A stretch of 64,000 nt of DNA, taken from contig JAESIW010000137.1 in NCBI GenBank assembly GCA_016802295.1, positions 6,309,026 through 6,373,025 on the forward strand. The letters are read 5' to 3'. A program made the position numbers and the translations under genes. The number at the start of each line of letters is the position of its first letter. The stretch's first letter is position 1. The notes beneath the pieces were generated by a model, which saw only the letters and a list, made by a program, of their open reading frames with translations, was not told where the DNA came from and made no database searches. Positions 12,352-25,300 of this stretch are shown here, piece by piece. The DNA is from Brachionus rotundiformis (lineage: Eukaryota; Rotifera; Eurotatoria; Ploima; Brachionidae).

Positions 12352-13233
12352 TTAATTTTTTTTTCTTAATTTTCTCTCTGAATTTTCTACACTCAAATCC
12401 ATTTCTATGATTATTTTATCCAATTCACTTGCTATTTCACTAAAGTCATTAAAACCAGAGATATGCCCGTCACTACGTCTACATTGGCCGCTGGTTAAAT
12501 ATTCACTCACAATAGGATATGTTTGATACATTGTTTCAAAAATTAAATTCATGTGCTTTCCAAATGGCGAGTCCAATTTGTGAATTGCAGATCTCAATGG
12601 ATAACCACGGTTGAGGCCATCTGATAGATATTTTCTTATTGTTGATCCCTTGCTTCTGTTCAGATTTATTTCTGTCACATTATAGTTATCAAGTGAATCC
12701 ATATTTACCGACTTTTTCAAAGAATCTAAAAATGGCTCAAAACTTCTATTCTTCAAAGCATTCACTACTGCGTATCCAACCATTTGCAGCTCAATTATGT
12801 GGTCGACTTCTGGTCTATCTATTTCATTTTTTCTTTGTAATGTATATAAGTCAATGTTTCCTCGATGTTCAAATACAGAATCTTTTAATTTAGTAATATT
12901 ATTCCTTAACTTAGTTGTAATTTCTGAAGCTCTAAATTTTAACTCATTATCTTCACTATCAACTTTACCATCACATTTACCATAATCTTCACTATCAACT
13001 TTACCATCACATTCACCATCATCTTCACTATCAACATGATTATCAATTTGACCAAAAAATTTATCATCAAATTCACTACCATCATCACTATTATCCTGAC
13101 TTTTGTCTATATTAAGGCAATTATTAGGATTACATTTGCACAATTTACAATTAAAACCACATTGAGCAAAATTTTTTTTGCAAGCACACCTTTTAGTTTT
13201 ACAACTAGACATTGGACCACATCTCGAGCTCAT
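12352..13233 (-). CDS. CXC-cysteine-motif protein with DHIIE segment, function unknown
   Basis: A 293-residue ORF starting at an ATG. Residues 10-40 carry a cysteine cluster (CKTKRCACKKNFAQCGFNC, then KLCKCNPNNC) resembling CXC/TSO1-like DNA-binding tails found in some regulators and transposon proteins. Residues 45-95 are an acidic tract with internal repeats of about 12 residues (CDGKVDSED). Residues 135-150 read RPEVDHIIELQMVGYAV, where the DHIIE is reminiscent of the core of some HNH-type nuclease-like families, although no full zinc-binding HNH set is evident. No intron signal interrupts it. It lies 0.4 kb downstream of the MULE fragment on the opposite strand, so it may be element-borne cargo or a host gene. 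Assignment of activity would be inference. Confidence 0.55.
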   Translation of the reverse strand: MSSRCGPMSSCKTKRCACKKNFAQCGFNCKLCKCNPNNCLNIDKSQDNSDDGSEFDDKFFGQIDNHVDSEDDGECDGKVDSEDYGKCDGKVDSEDNELKFRASEITTKLRNNITKLKDSVFEHRGNIDLYTLQRKNEIDRPEVDHIIELQMVGYAVVNALKNRSFEPFLDSLKKSVNMDSLDNYNVTEINLNRSKGSTIRKYLSDGLNRGYPLRSAIHKLDSPFGKHMNLIFETMYQTYPIVSEYLTSGQCRRSDGHISGFNDFSEIASELDKIIIEMDLSVENSERKLRKKN

Positions 13234-13239
13234 CTTTAG

Positions 13240-13900
13240 CCTATAGATACCAATAAATTTAGAATATTCACTTTAAATAAAAATCGATTTTTGAATTAAA
13301 AAATAAAGGAACTTAATTTTTATTCTAATAAAACATTTTGCAAAAATGTTAATAGTCTTAATATTTTGCATTTCCATGGAAATATTTTCAAATTAAATAT
13401 AATTTATTATATAATCAATGGCTAAGCTTTCAATGTATATTCAATTTGAACATTTACTTAGCATTTTTTGTCCAATTATTTTCAAGTGTAATATTTAATA
13501 TAATGAAATTAATTAATCTCGATTTAAAATATTCAAAAAAATTACTATCAAAAAAAGGAAGAGATATGGCTATCAAAATAAGTTGGAACGCTTCTCTTAG
13601 ACTAACAAAATCTAAATTTAAATTCTTTTTTAAGCTAAAAAAGTCAAATTAGAATGATGTCAATGTTTTGATTTTTATGAACCATTCTTAACCAAATCCA
13701 AGTTTCTTTCGTGGCACGAATTATTTTGCCTTTACCAGATTTTATAAATTTAATTTTTGATTTAATCAATTTATTTACAAAAATAAAAAAGAAATTTTAC
13801 ATATTGAAATTTTTATCTTTAAATTTTGATAAGTTTTTTCTCAATCAATAAATTTTTATTTATAATGATTATAATCTTGAAATAAAATATGGGATTGAGT
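13240..13900. other. AT-rich spacer upstream of the esterase gene
   Basis: No supported coding or RNA feature. The plus frame at 13446-13652 is lysine- and serine-rich with no family resemblance. The promoters of the divergently arranged CXC gene and esterase gene presumably lie here, but I cannot mark a specific element. Confidence 0.4.
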
Positions 13901-13907
13901 TTGAAAA

Positions 13908-15109
13908 ATGAATTTTAGCATTAAATTTATATTTATTCTTTTAGGTATAGTTTAAATGATAAATCATTTATCAGTGATAAATTTAATTCCAAACATTTGG
14001 TTTTTTAAGTTTTTGGTAATGTTAGAAGTGTCGAAATTGAATTTGACATTGTCGAGGTTCCAAGGTATTACACTTCATTGAGAGATGACATATTTATCGC
14101 AGGCTCATTTAACAATTGGTCTCCCAATCATCCTCTATACAAGTTCACCAGACTATCCACTAATATATTCAAGTTAGTAATAGATCTTCCACAGGGTCAA
14201 CACGAATACAAGTTTACTCGTGGTTCGTGGTCAAGTGTTGAAGAGAATTCAAATGGAGATTTTATACCTAACAGAATACTTGACATCTTCTCAAACAGTC
14301 GTCAAACCCATTTGGTTCGTATAAAAAATTGGCAAGATTTTAAAGGAGGACACACAGTTACAGGAAACGTTTTTATTTTACACAACACTTTTCCATATCC
14401 TCAATTTAATGCCACCAAACCAATTTGGATTTATTTGCCACCTGATTACTTTACTTCATTCAAGTCATATCCTGTTTTGTACATGCATGACGGACAAAAT
14501 TTGTTTGACAATGCAACAAGCTCTTATGGAGACGAGTGGAATGTTGATGAGGCCATTGAACGTAATTATTTGTCTGGCAAACAGTCTGTCATCGTTGTCG
14601 GACTACAGACCAAAGACCAGCGAACTGATGAGCTTACACCTTATACAAATCCGATTAGAGGCGGTGGCAAAGGAGATAAATATGTCGACTTTTTGATAAA
14701 TGATATAAAGCCTTATATAGATAGAAATTTTAGAACTAAACCAGGCAGGGAATTTACTGGCCTTGGTGGAAGCTCATTTGGTGGTTTGATGACATTTTAT
14801 GCCGGAATGAAGAATCAAAATATATTTAGCAAATTAGCTGTTTTTTCACCATCTTTCTGGTTTAATTCAACAGTTTTTGAGTTGGCTAATTTACCTGAAG
14901 TAACCAAATACGATGATACAAAATTGTATTTTGTTTGTGGAGATATGGAAGGAGATCGCAATATGACAAGTAATATGCTCAAAATGATTGATATATTATC
15001 TAATAAAGGTTATGAGAATGTGATCTATTATGTACGACCCGAAGGTACACACTATGAAACATTTTGGGCACAAGAATTTCCTTCTGCGTTTAATTGGCTT
15101 TTTAATTGA
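13908..15109 (+). CDS. secreted esterase (enterochelin esterase/esterase D type) with N-terminal CBM-like domain
   Basis: Two exons fit: 13908-13944 and 14010-15109, with a 65-bp GT-AG intron. They join in phase 1 to give 378 residues. Exon 1 supplies a hydrophobic signal peptide (MNFSIKFIFILL). The large open frame has no ATG at its start, so the spliced model is preferred. Residues of about 20-110 form a starch/glycogen-binding-type beta-sandwich (DIFIAGSFNNWSP, HEYKFTRGSW). The rest is an alpha/beta hydrolase of the Fes-like family: IWIYLPPDYF, YMHDGQNLFD, nucleophile Ser in GGSSFGG (about residue 264) and likely catalytic His in EGTHYETFW (about 360). The same layout is common in bacterial esterases, so horizontal origin is possible, but the intron and signal peptide show a working eukaryotic gene. 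The substrate is unknown. Confidence 0.85.
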
Positions 15110-15439
15110 ACTTTTTCTTCAAAAATTATTTAATCAATATAGTTCGTTGTAATTAAATTATTTAGAAAAAAAGCTTTTTTATATCCATAAAAAACAACCT
15201 AATTTTTTTATAATTAGATAATTCTATTTAAAAGAGAAAAATTGTCCTCATTAAATTAATATGATAAAATTTGATCTATTTTTTATAAGACATCATCAGT
15301 CTTGTCTCATAGGTAAAAAAACCGAAAAAGGCTGGTATTGATTATAAATAAAGAAATGAACATACATATGTAAACGCAAGAATCGGTAAACAACGCTGGA
15401 CCAACTGGGCTCGAAATAAATGTGGCCTAAATGAAATGA

Positions 15440-16330
15440 GTTCAAGTACGCTTACACCAAATTGGACAAAAAGTACGTGTGTGAGTTAATTCGCCTACTA
15501 AGGAATCATCTTAAGTGAATCAATGGTAATGCGTAGAGGCATTAAGAAAATACTTGACAAAAGCAAAAAGAACATTGGCTTGACTCAAAACAGTCTGGAA
15601 ATCTAAGTGTTGCAGCAAGGAAACAAAAAATCAAGATAAAAAAAACTGTAGTAAAAGGTAAACTGATGTACAGAAGTAAATGCTTTCGAGTGTCTGAGTT
15701 AAATAGAAAAAGCATGAACACCTACGAAACTGGTAGCCTTAGAAATATTCTTGGGATACATTGGCCTTAAACATTGTCAAATTATGATCTATACAGAAGA
15801 ACAAAGTCAGAGCCTATGGCCGAATGTATCAAGAACAGAAGGCTCATTTTTTTTGGGAAACATGGAAATTTATTTAAAAAGAACTTAAAAAACAATTCGA
15901 AATGATATAAACTTAATAGATTAGAATAGAATCTATCTAAAACAGTTTTTGAAAACGAAGAGTGACAATAATAATTTCGAAAAAATTAGAAATGTATTAA
16001 AAATGATGAGGGAAGACTTGATCCATTTTTTAAAAATTATTTATAGATATGAAAACACATGATCAATTCTGAATTAATCATTAACTTCAAAATTTACCTG
16101 GAAAGATAACTCAGCAAACATTCTAATTTAATGCCATAACTTTGAAAAAGTTTTACCCGACAAGGTATCATTTTATTACTAATGATATTAATAAAAAAGA
16201 ATACGAATACTAAACAGAGCTATTCAATGGACATCACAATGGTGAAGGAAGATAGGACCACCAGAAGTAACATGAAGATAAACAATCACCAAAGAGCTCG
16301 CTGAGGAACTAGGAATTTAAAAAATATATA
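15440..16330 (+). pseudogene. LINE ORF2 C-terminal relic
   Basis: The plus strand, in several frames, reads the typical end of RTE/Jockey-type ORF2: NTYETGSLRNILGIHWP, LYRRTKSEPMAECIKNRRLI, FFGKHG (usually GHVxRM), then WTSQW, KIGPPEV and TITKELAEELGI before the stop. Stops and shifts are frequent. No RT core precedes it, so it is a 5-prime-truncated, decayed copy. It ends about 300 bp before the NIPBL start codon. Confidence 0.6.
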
Positions 16331-16652
16331 TATAATAAGCTATATATTATAACAATATTTTTTAATTAAGATTTTTTAATTTAAAAAATTTTTCATGCAT
16401 TATCTAATGTAAATTAGAGTCTAGGGCTATCAAGCTTTGCTGGTAAGTTAGTTTAAAAGAATTTTAAGAAACTAGTCCAAGTCTAATCTATTTTCATTAC
16501 TTGGTTTTTGACTAAATAATTAATACCTAATATAATTCTACATTAAAAAATAAGACAAAATAAATAACATCACTGAATAAAAAAATATTAACAACATCAT
16601 TTTATATAAAATGAACAGCAAAAACGAATATTTAACATTATTCAAATAAAAG

Positions 16653-19279
16653 ATGTCAATTTCTTCACCGTCGCCATGCGAAATTGCTCCATCTAGCCAA
16701 ACTTTGTCTTCTGTGCCAATATTGAGCTTCAGTTCCATTTCTAACCTAAGCGACATTCTCAAAGATCTTCCACTGGTTCGACCAATCGAAAAACGACTCC
16801 TTGATTTAGACTCTGATCTAAACTTTGGCTCACTTTCACTAATTGACGGCTGCTACGATCAGCATTCCACTAAGCTCATTAACAATTACAATGACAATTC
16901 TCTGGTAGAATCAGTATGCTCATTGTTGAAACAAGTTGACACTTCTAAACTTGATCTAAAACATCAAGACGACAAAAAAACCATTAACTACACACCATTG
17001 TTAAAGTCTTTGATCACAAAGGACCGGAGCTTATTTTCCAACAAATTCTGTGATGTTCAGTTTGGTGAACCAATTGTACCAAAAGCAAACGAGGTTAACA
17101 AGCAACCAGTCATTGTTAACAAAGTCGATTCTACCAAACCCAAAGCCCAAAAGGAGACCATTAACTCAACTAGCTTTTACAAGAAAACAAATAACAATCT
17201 GCCAGATGATTTTACACCTGAGTTGATCGAACAGCTAGCAGCCGAAGGCTATGACGTTCTCGGTTCGAGACGGTCAAGGGCTGCAAAAACGCCTATCAAA
17301 GGCGAGTCAAGTGACAGTGAGGACGAATTGAAATACAGGAAAAAAAACCTTGAAAATTCAAGCAGCAAAATGATGCCTGTAAGACAAAAAAAAGAGCTCG
17401 ATCATCAATCGCTCAAGCGATTCAGTCAACTGGTTGACGATTTGTTAGACTCGTTTGAGAATGATTTGCAGCAAATGAACGCTAACAAAGATCTAGACCA
17501 GGATATACCGAGCGAGTACTTGATAAGTCGGCATTTGTGCGCCGAAATGGCTCAAGAGGCCTTTAAAATGTACACCTATTCATCTGTTAATCTAATCAAA
17601 AAAGAAAATCTACTCAAATTACAGAATTTAATTTTTTACAACATCAAAGACGGAATACGTTCACTTCATATAATGAATGAGGTAATTTTTTTTTCTCATC
17701 TTACATTTAATTTTAAATAAAATTTAGATCTTTTATTTTAACAAATCTATTTAATACTTTTTAGTTCAAAAGACAATTACGTTTTTTTTTTTAATTTGGC
17801 CCATTCGAACAGATCATAAAATGTTAAAAATCTTAAATTTTTGTTTTTTTTTCTAATGCAAAATGGTCTAACAAGTGTCAATGTTTCTGTTAAGTTTTTT
17901 AATTCTAAGAAAAAGGTCAGAAAATTTAGCATAATTTTGTTCTGTTTGTACAAAAATAAAAAAACCACATAATCACATTAGTCAAGCTTATTTTAAGAAT
18001 TTTTTAATTTTAAAATTTAATGAGTAAGAGATAATTTAATTTTTTAGACATAGATTGTTTAGCCGTAGCCAATGTCAAATTGATTTTGGTAAATTTTTGT
18101 TAATCAATTTTAACCATACAACTCCAATTTGTGCATGTTTACGGCAACAAAGTATTATTTTGACAAATTGAAAAAATTTTCCTCCTCTATAATAATGTAT
18201 ATTTTTGTGATTTAATTCATTAAAGAAAATATACATTAATTGTATCTAATTTGTAACAAGTGATATGATCTTGCTTAACACGACTTGAGAATGTAGAATT
18301 TATTGCATAAGTATATTTTTATCGTCAATTTTAGCTTATGGTTTAAGTCTGTCAAAATCTCAAAAATATTCATTAAAATGTTTCATATTTGTTTATGGCC
18401 AGGCGGCAAATTGAAGCTAAATATCAAACATGATTATGATCAAAAATTATTATAAAAATGTGTTTTTTAAATATTTTTTAAACATTTCTGCAAAAATTCT
18501 ATGCATGCAGAATAATGCACAATATTTGGCTACGGTTGGTCTGTTATGATATTAAGTTTCAATTATTTTTTTTTCTTTTTGATTATTATTTTCATCTAAT
18601 ATAAAATTTTCTTTGGGTAGTAAAATAATACTGTGACTTTATCGGGTCAAGCTATGACAGTCAATTAGACTGATTGTTGAGCCATTTGTCCAGGTTTATT
18701 TTGAAGTTAATGATTGATTCAGTTCACTGTTCCAAACATTAACCATTCCAATTTTTAAGAAATAATATCTTTGCATGTAAATTTTCACATATTGTCTAAG
18801 TTGTACGACTTATTTCGAGCAAAATTTATACCATTTTCATAATTGATCAGTTTATATCTGAAACTAATTAAAAAAAAAAGAATTAAGCGTTCCCTCATCC
18901 GTCTTATTTTGAGACTATTTAAATTAAATATTTTCAGTCTTTTCGAGTAGTCCAATTTTCGAAGTGAAGGAACTTTTTCGATTTCTGAAATGTCTTTCTC
19001 ATTAATGGACACCATGACTTTATGGCAAACTCTAAACGAGATCTATACTGGTATCTATATCTAATATTGGTCATTTCATATCCGTTAATAATTTTAGAAA
19101 TTTGGTCAAAATATATTTGATTAGATAAATTAAAAATTGACTATAAAGCTCTACAATTATTTATTTGTTTATTTCATTTATTTATCATAACTCCAATTCT
19201 GGCAATGTATTAAAATTAAAAAATGTAAAGTAAAAATTAAACAAAAGAACTCTGTTAATTAATAAACAATTTATTTAAA

Positions 19280-19331
<52 letters not shown>

Positions 19332-22300
19332 AAAAGCTACAGCAAGACTAGCTTGCGGAGGCGGCCTACATGAGAGGTCGCCTATGGCAGCTCGTTGCAC
19401 ATAATGAGGTAAAACACTGATAGAAATATACAATAAGAATTTTAGGGTTAAAAGAGTTAGGTTCATCATTAAATAATTTAAAAATCTTTACTATGAATAA
19501 AAAAAAATTAAAATTTTATTTAAATTAATAAAAATTAAAATAGGAATCCAACGAGGACAAACTACTCAAAGACATCCTAGTGGACAAAGTGTTGCGAGCG
19601 TCCGATTGTTGCATTCTTTCACTGATAATAATGACATCAGAGCAAATATCAAAAGAATTGATAATCGAAGACCTAATTGAGCAGATAAGCATATTTGAAA
19701 AGCTTGTTTTGAACGAAATAATATTCCCTCATTACGACCCGGTGTACAAATCGTCGTCGTCTGACTCGTCCAAGCCGTCATCCAAGCGAAAACTATTCAC
19801 TCAATTGACCCCTAATGGCAAAGCGTCCTCTTCCCTAAATCCAAAGCACATAAACCACATGTACAACCGGATGCGCGAAATGCTCGGCTTTACCAGTCAA
19901 CTACTAGCCCAGGTTGACTTGACCGACACCATCCTAATAACCCTGACTTCTTTGTCCGTAATGTGTTTTTTTGTCGAAAACATAAACGATCTTCAACTGG
20001 AAACGCTCAAAATACTCACCAACATATTCAGCAAATACGAGCGTCACCGACAGCTTGTTCTCGACGACATACTCTCCTCGCTAGCCAAGTTAAATCAATC
20101 AAAACGCACAGTCCGTTCGTACAAGTGTTTCAGTGGCGATTCGATTCAAATGTTTACCGCCTTGGTACTGCAGCTAATTCAGTCCGAAGTGAACACAATT
20201 GAGGAGAGTGGTGACGATATGATCGAGGAGAGCAGAGATGCCAATCAGAACGCGAATGAGAACGATGGTAGCGGCACTGGTCGACAAGATTCATCAGAGC
20301 TTACTTTTGAACACAAGGAAACCTATTTGCTAAACACTTACGAAAAAGCAAACGAAACGGCGAAAAAATTCGTGAGCCATTTTTTCTCCAAATGTAAAGT
20401 GAAACAGGCCGACTTTGACTTTCGGCCATTGTTGGAAAATTTCATCCAAGACCTGTTGATTACGGCCAATAAGCCCGAGTGGCCCGTGTCCGAAACAATC
20501 CTCAATCTACTCGGTCTAATACTCGTAAATCAAATACAAAGCGAGCAAGTCGACGTGCCAAGTCGGGTTAACTCGCTCGAATACCTGGGCATCATAGTGT
20601 CTCAATTGCGCAAGGACTCGCTCGAGTACCAAAAGTATCCGCAGCGAATAGACCAAATACTCGACAAGCTATCGATTAAGAAATCGGAGACGTGCCACGC
20701 GGACACCATTTACGCACTGCAAGCGTGTCTAGTCGACTACTTGAACGGTTTGTGTGCCAACGATGAGCTGCATGTGTATGCCAAAAATTTGCTCGTAAGC
20801 CAATGGCTCAAGGAGATAAATAGTGCAAATGGCGGCACCGAGGCAGCAATGGATCATGGCGAGCAGCGTGTGCACGCCGTCACTAACCAACAAGACCAGC
20901 GACACAAAATTTACTCTCTTCTTCTGTCCAACGCCAATAGAACGGCTAATTTGCTGGACGCCAACGAGGCCTTTTTCCTAAGCAAATATTTGATATCGTT
21001 GAAAAAAAATCTAGACAAAAATTTCGACTTTTATCTGTTGAACATAGTCAATTTGACGGGTAGCAGCGACGTAAACACGCCGACACAAGTGCGCTCAAAG
21101 GCGATCAAGTGCTTGTCGCTGGTGATCGAGGCCGACCCGCAAATACTTCTCAAACAAAAGGTGTACACGTGTGTAGAGGCGAACTTTTTGCATCAGACAA
21201 TAAGCGTTCGCGAGGCGTCTGTCGATCTAATCGGCCGTTTCATAACCATAATGCCCGAGCTCACTAGCCAATATTACAAACTTTTGTCCGAGAGAATACT
21301 CGACGTGGGCGTTAGTGTACGCAAACGAGTTATAAAGATACTGCGCGATATTTGTCTCAATCAGCCGCGTTTTGAGCACAAAAAAGAGCTGTGCGTGCGC
21401 ATACTTAGGCGCATAAATGACGAAGAAAACATCAAAAAGCTGGTCATTGACACATTTTACCAAATATGGTTCGCACCATGTGACAAAGAGCAGCGGTTTG
21501 ATCGCGTACAAAATTTGGTTCAAGTGGTAAACGAATTTAATGTGATCAATAATCCGACCAGCATGGACATATTCGAGAGCTTGTTTGCCGCATTGATTGT
21601 GAACAATGACAATGTGAATGAGGATTTGAATGGCAACAATCAGAGCAACGCTGGTGGCATAGCCAGAGAGATGGCTATCGGATCCGAGAGTAGGGAGCTA
21701 CTGCTGAACAGATCAAAACAAGTGGAAAATTCGTGCAAACAAATAGTCGATTGTCTCGTAGACAATGTGCTGAGCACGGAGGCCAATTCGAACACTGGCC
21801 AATTGGTCTCTTCGTTGGCCACTTTGTACCTATTGAGCAAAATAAAGCCCGACTATTTGGTCACACATGCCGAAACCCTGCTGCCCTATTTGAACATAAA
21901 ATCGACAAATGCCACCGACACGCTGATCATAAACAGTGCGGCGCGCATTCTCGAATGCGTTGTGCCGTTGCTTCAATCGCCGTCAAACAGCTTCCTACTG
22001 GCCCTGGAGGAAAGCTTGTGCAAGCTAATATTCCAAAGTGGTATGATGATTGTGAGCAGTTGTATCAGCTGCTTGGGTAATGTGGTAAACAAGCTAAGTC
22101 ACAATTATAAGCTGGCTGCTGATTGTTTGGGCAAATTTTACAAAAACGCCGCCTATTTGCGCCTAAATTTGAAGCCCGATCGCATTGACTCGAACGCAAA
22201 GCCAATGCTCTATCGGGTGCTGTACACCCTGGGCCTATTGTCCAAACATTTCGATCTGGACTCGCCTCAACTAAACGAGTTCAATGTGTGCACCAAGACC

Positions 22301-25300
22301 AACCTATTCGATTTGTTCATGCATTTTGTGCACAACTTTGACGCAGACATTCAGCTCAAATCGCTGCTTGGACTTGGCTTTTTTTTGACCACAAACAGCG
22401 AGTACATGATCAGAGACGAGGTCAAAAGCTTGTATTTAAAGTACATCAAGAGCGATGAGAGGAACGCGTCGTCGTTCGCTCTCAAAGCCCAAGTGTTCGC
22501 CAACTTGACCGACTATTTGCACGAAGAGGACAAACGAAATTTGATGAGTAGTGCCCAATTGTGCAAGTCGCATTGCAGGGACGATTTAAAAGAAATGCTT
22601 GACGTACAATCGGGCATGGCTGCCACAATCGTACAATGCTATCTAAGGCCCATACTCGACTCGTATTTGACCAGCAATGCACAAGTACGCTCAAGTGTGT
22701 TCACTTGTTTGAGCATGATACTAAATCAAGGCCTTGTGTATCCGATTGAGTGTGTGCCCTACTTGGTTGCCATGACAACCGACACTGATCACAAAATACA
22801 AACAAAATCGCTACTACACTTGACCAATTTGCACAAAGCGCATCCAAACTTTGTCCAATCTAAATCAATTGCTGGCGTCAATGTCTCGTTTATGCTACAC
22901 AAATGTCTACAAATATCTAAAACAGTGCAGATGGATTCGATTGTGCGCGGCTTCGGCGAAAATCCCGAGCTACTTAGTCAAAATCATCATTTGTATACGC
23001 TGATACGCTCGAATCGATCGTATCGTCGCGCGTTCGTTCAACAATTGCTTAAAATGTTCGACGATTCGTCGACCAGCCAACACGCCACTCTCGAGCATAA
23101 ATTGTACATAGCCGACAATTTGGCCTACTTTCCCTATCAGCTAGCCGACGAACCACTGTTCATCATACACCAAATAGACTTGATTATATCTTGTACGGGC
23201 ATCAATTTGCTGCACACATTCAAAGAAAACTTGACCAACTCGTTGACCGATGATCAAGTGGCATCAAGTGTCCACGACCAGCTCAATAGTGCACCAGGTA
23301 GCAATTGTTTGACAAGCTCGACAAGCATGGAGAACAATTTTGACATGTTGAGTCAACTGGAGTGTCCGCAAGAGGCCGAAGACGAGCAGCAAAAAAAGAA
23401 AGTAGTTGACGAAGATGACGAACAAACATACGAAAGTGTTTACCAACATTTGCCAAACGATTTGAGCCCACTCAAAGAATGCATGTACAAAGCACAAGGC
23501 TGTTGTTTGCTGTTAATATTGAAATTGTTTCTCAAAGAAGTGTACACCATAAGCGACTCGCGTATTCAGAGCTATTCGCCCAGCGACACTGCCAAAGTAA
23601 ACGATCGCCCATTGACCTCACGCAAGACCAATCGTAAATTTAGTCCCAAGCAAATAATCGACTACATTCATCGATACAAAAACAACACAATAGACAATCA
23701 AAAGCTCAAAGAGTCTCTTGTCAACGAGTATTTGGAGGTAATTATAGCAGAATTTTTTAGATTAATTAATAAAGCTTTTTCATTAAATGAGTATTGATAA
23801 AAAATTTACTATGAATAATGAGTACATGAAAATTATTATTATTTGGTATTAGAAAAATTGTTACCGAGTGTTACACAAAAATATTCTTTTCTAATGTAGG
23901 TCTGAACTGATTTAGCTAATTAAAGTTTTAACAGAAACAAGAGCTGTTTGTTCTAAAAGAATCTTTTTTTTTCTTCTCCGAGCTTAACCCTCGAAAATCA
24001 AAATTCAAAACCGTCCGTTTTTCAATCCAATGCCGAACCAAACAAGTGAAATTTTTCCAGTCTTTTTATGAGATTCATTCTTACTGACTGCTATTTTAAT
24101 CTGTTGTTACAAACTTTTTTTTTCCAATAATCTTAATTTTAATTTTTTAAAGCTTAAATTTCGACCAGACTTGTTTATAAGTCAAAGTTGTCACTTGAGT
24201 TAAATTTTTTCGAAATTTAAAAACCTTAGTCTTTACATTTAAATTTTCATTAAAAACCAAAAATTAATAAAAAAAAAAATAGTCGTTTTTTTTTATTTTT
24301 TATTTAAGTTTGAATTTAAGTCTTATGGACAAATTAAAGTATAAATATAAAATTAAAAGAAATAAAAATAAAAAAACACAATTATTTATAAAAATCTATC
24401 TTTAAAAGATCATTTAATAAATCATAAAATTTAACACAAGCTAAGTTTAATTCCATATTTAATTTGATTTTGGCCACAATAAATTTAATTTAATTGGATC
24501 AACTAGACCATGATTTTCTTCGATAAATAAATAAATGATCGATTTTAGACGAGTTTTTTTTCAATTTTTTAAAAAAGTCAAGTCAAAAAAGAATTTAAGT
24601 CATTGACTTGACTTGAGTTATGACTTGTGACTTAAAAAACAAGTCTGATTTCGAGTTTATTTAAATGAATAGTTACATTTTTTTCATTTAATTAAGTCAT
24701 TAATAATGTTAATTGATACTCTAAATGAATTTTTATTTTTACAATTATTTTATTATGTACCCATTAGATTTTTTTCCTCCTCAATTAAATATTTAGTTAC
24801 TTAGTTAATTTAATTTCTTAAGTACTCAAATTATTTATCTAAAAAATGCAAATTGATTTTTAGCTAAATACCCAATTTTATTGATAAACACCTGTATAAA
24901 TACAAGGTTTTGTAAAATTTGGTACAAAATAAAAAAATAGAACAAAAATTAATGCTTTAAATGGTTATGACTTTTTTTCCAAAGATCTAAAGCCAGCTCT
25001 GTAAATACAACATAGTGCAGCGTATAAAGTTGCATCGAAACTTAAAGTCTGCTAATTGTCAATTTTCAATTTCAATTTCAACAAACCCTAAACCTGTGCA
25101 AAGTGCACTACAGCCAAATTTGTCAATCTCTAAAAATGCTAAATTTGCAGAGTTATACCAAAATGATCTTAATAATGCAACTTAAAATGTTGCACCATTT
25201 TGCATTTACAGAGCTTGCTTTTGATCTTTAGAGAGTCTCTAAAAAGTAGTTATCGTTTGAAAAAGTTATAAAAAATTTGGACATTTTGTTCTGTTCTATT

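Noticed and set aside
12639..13239. Three plus-strand ORFs opposite the CXC gene
   Set aside because: They are antisense shadows; the minus frame has the coherent cysteine and acidic motifs.
19275..19469. ORF ending in a long asparagine run
   Set aside because: It is translation of the (ATT)n microsatellite and the hairpin tail; no gene evidence.
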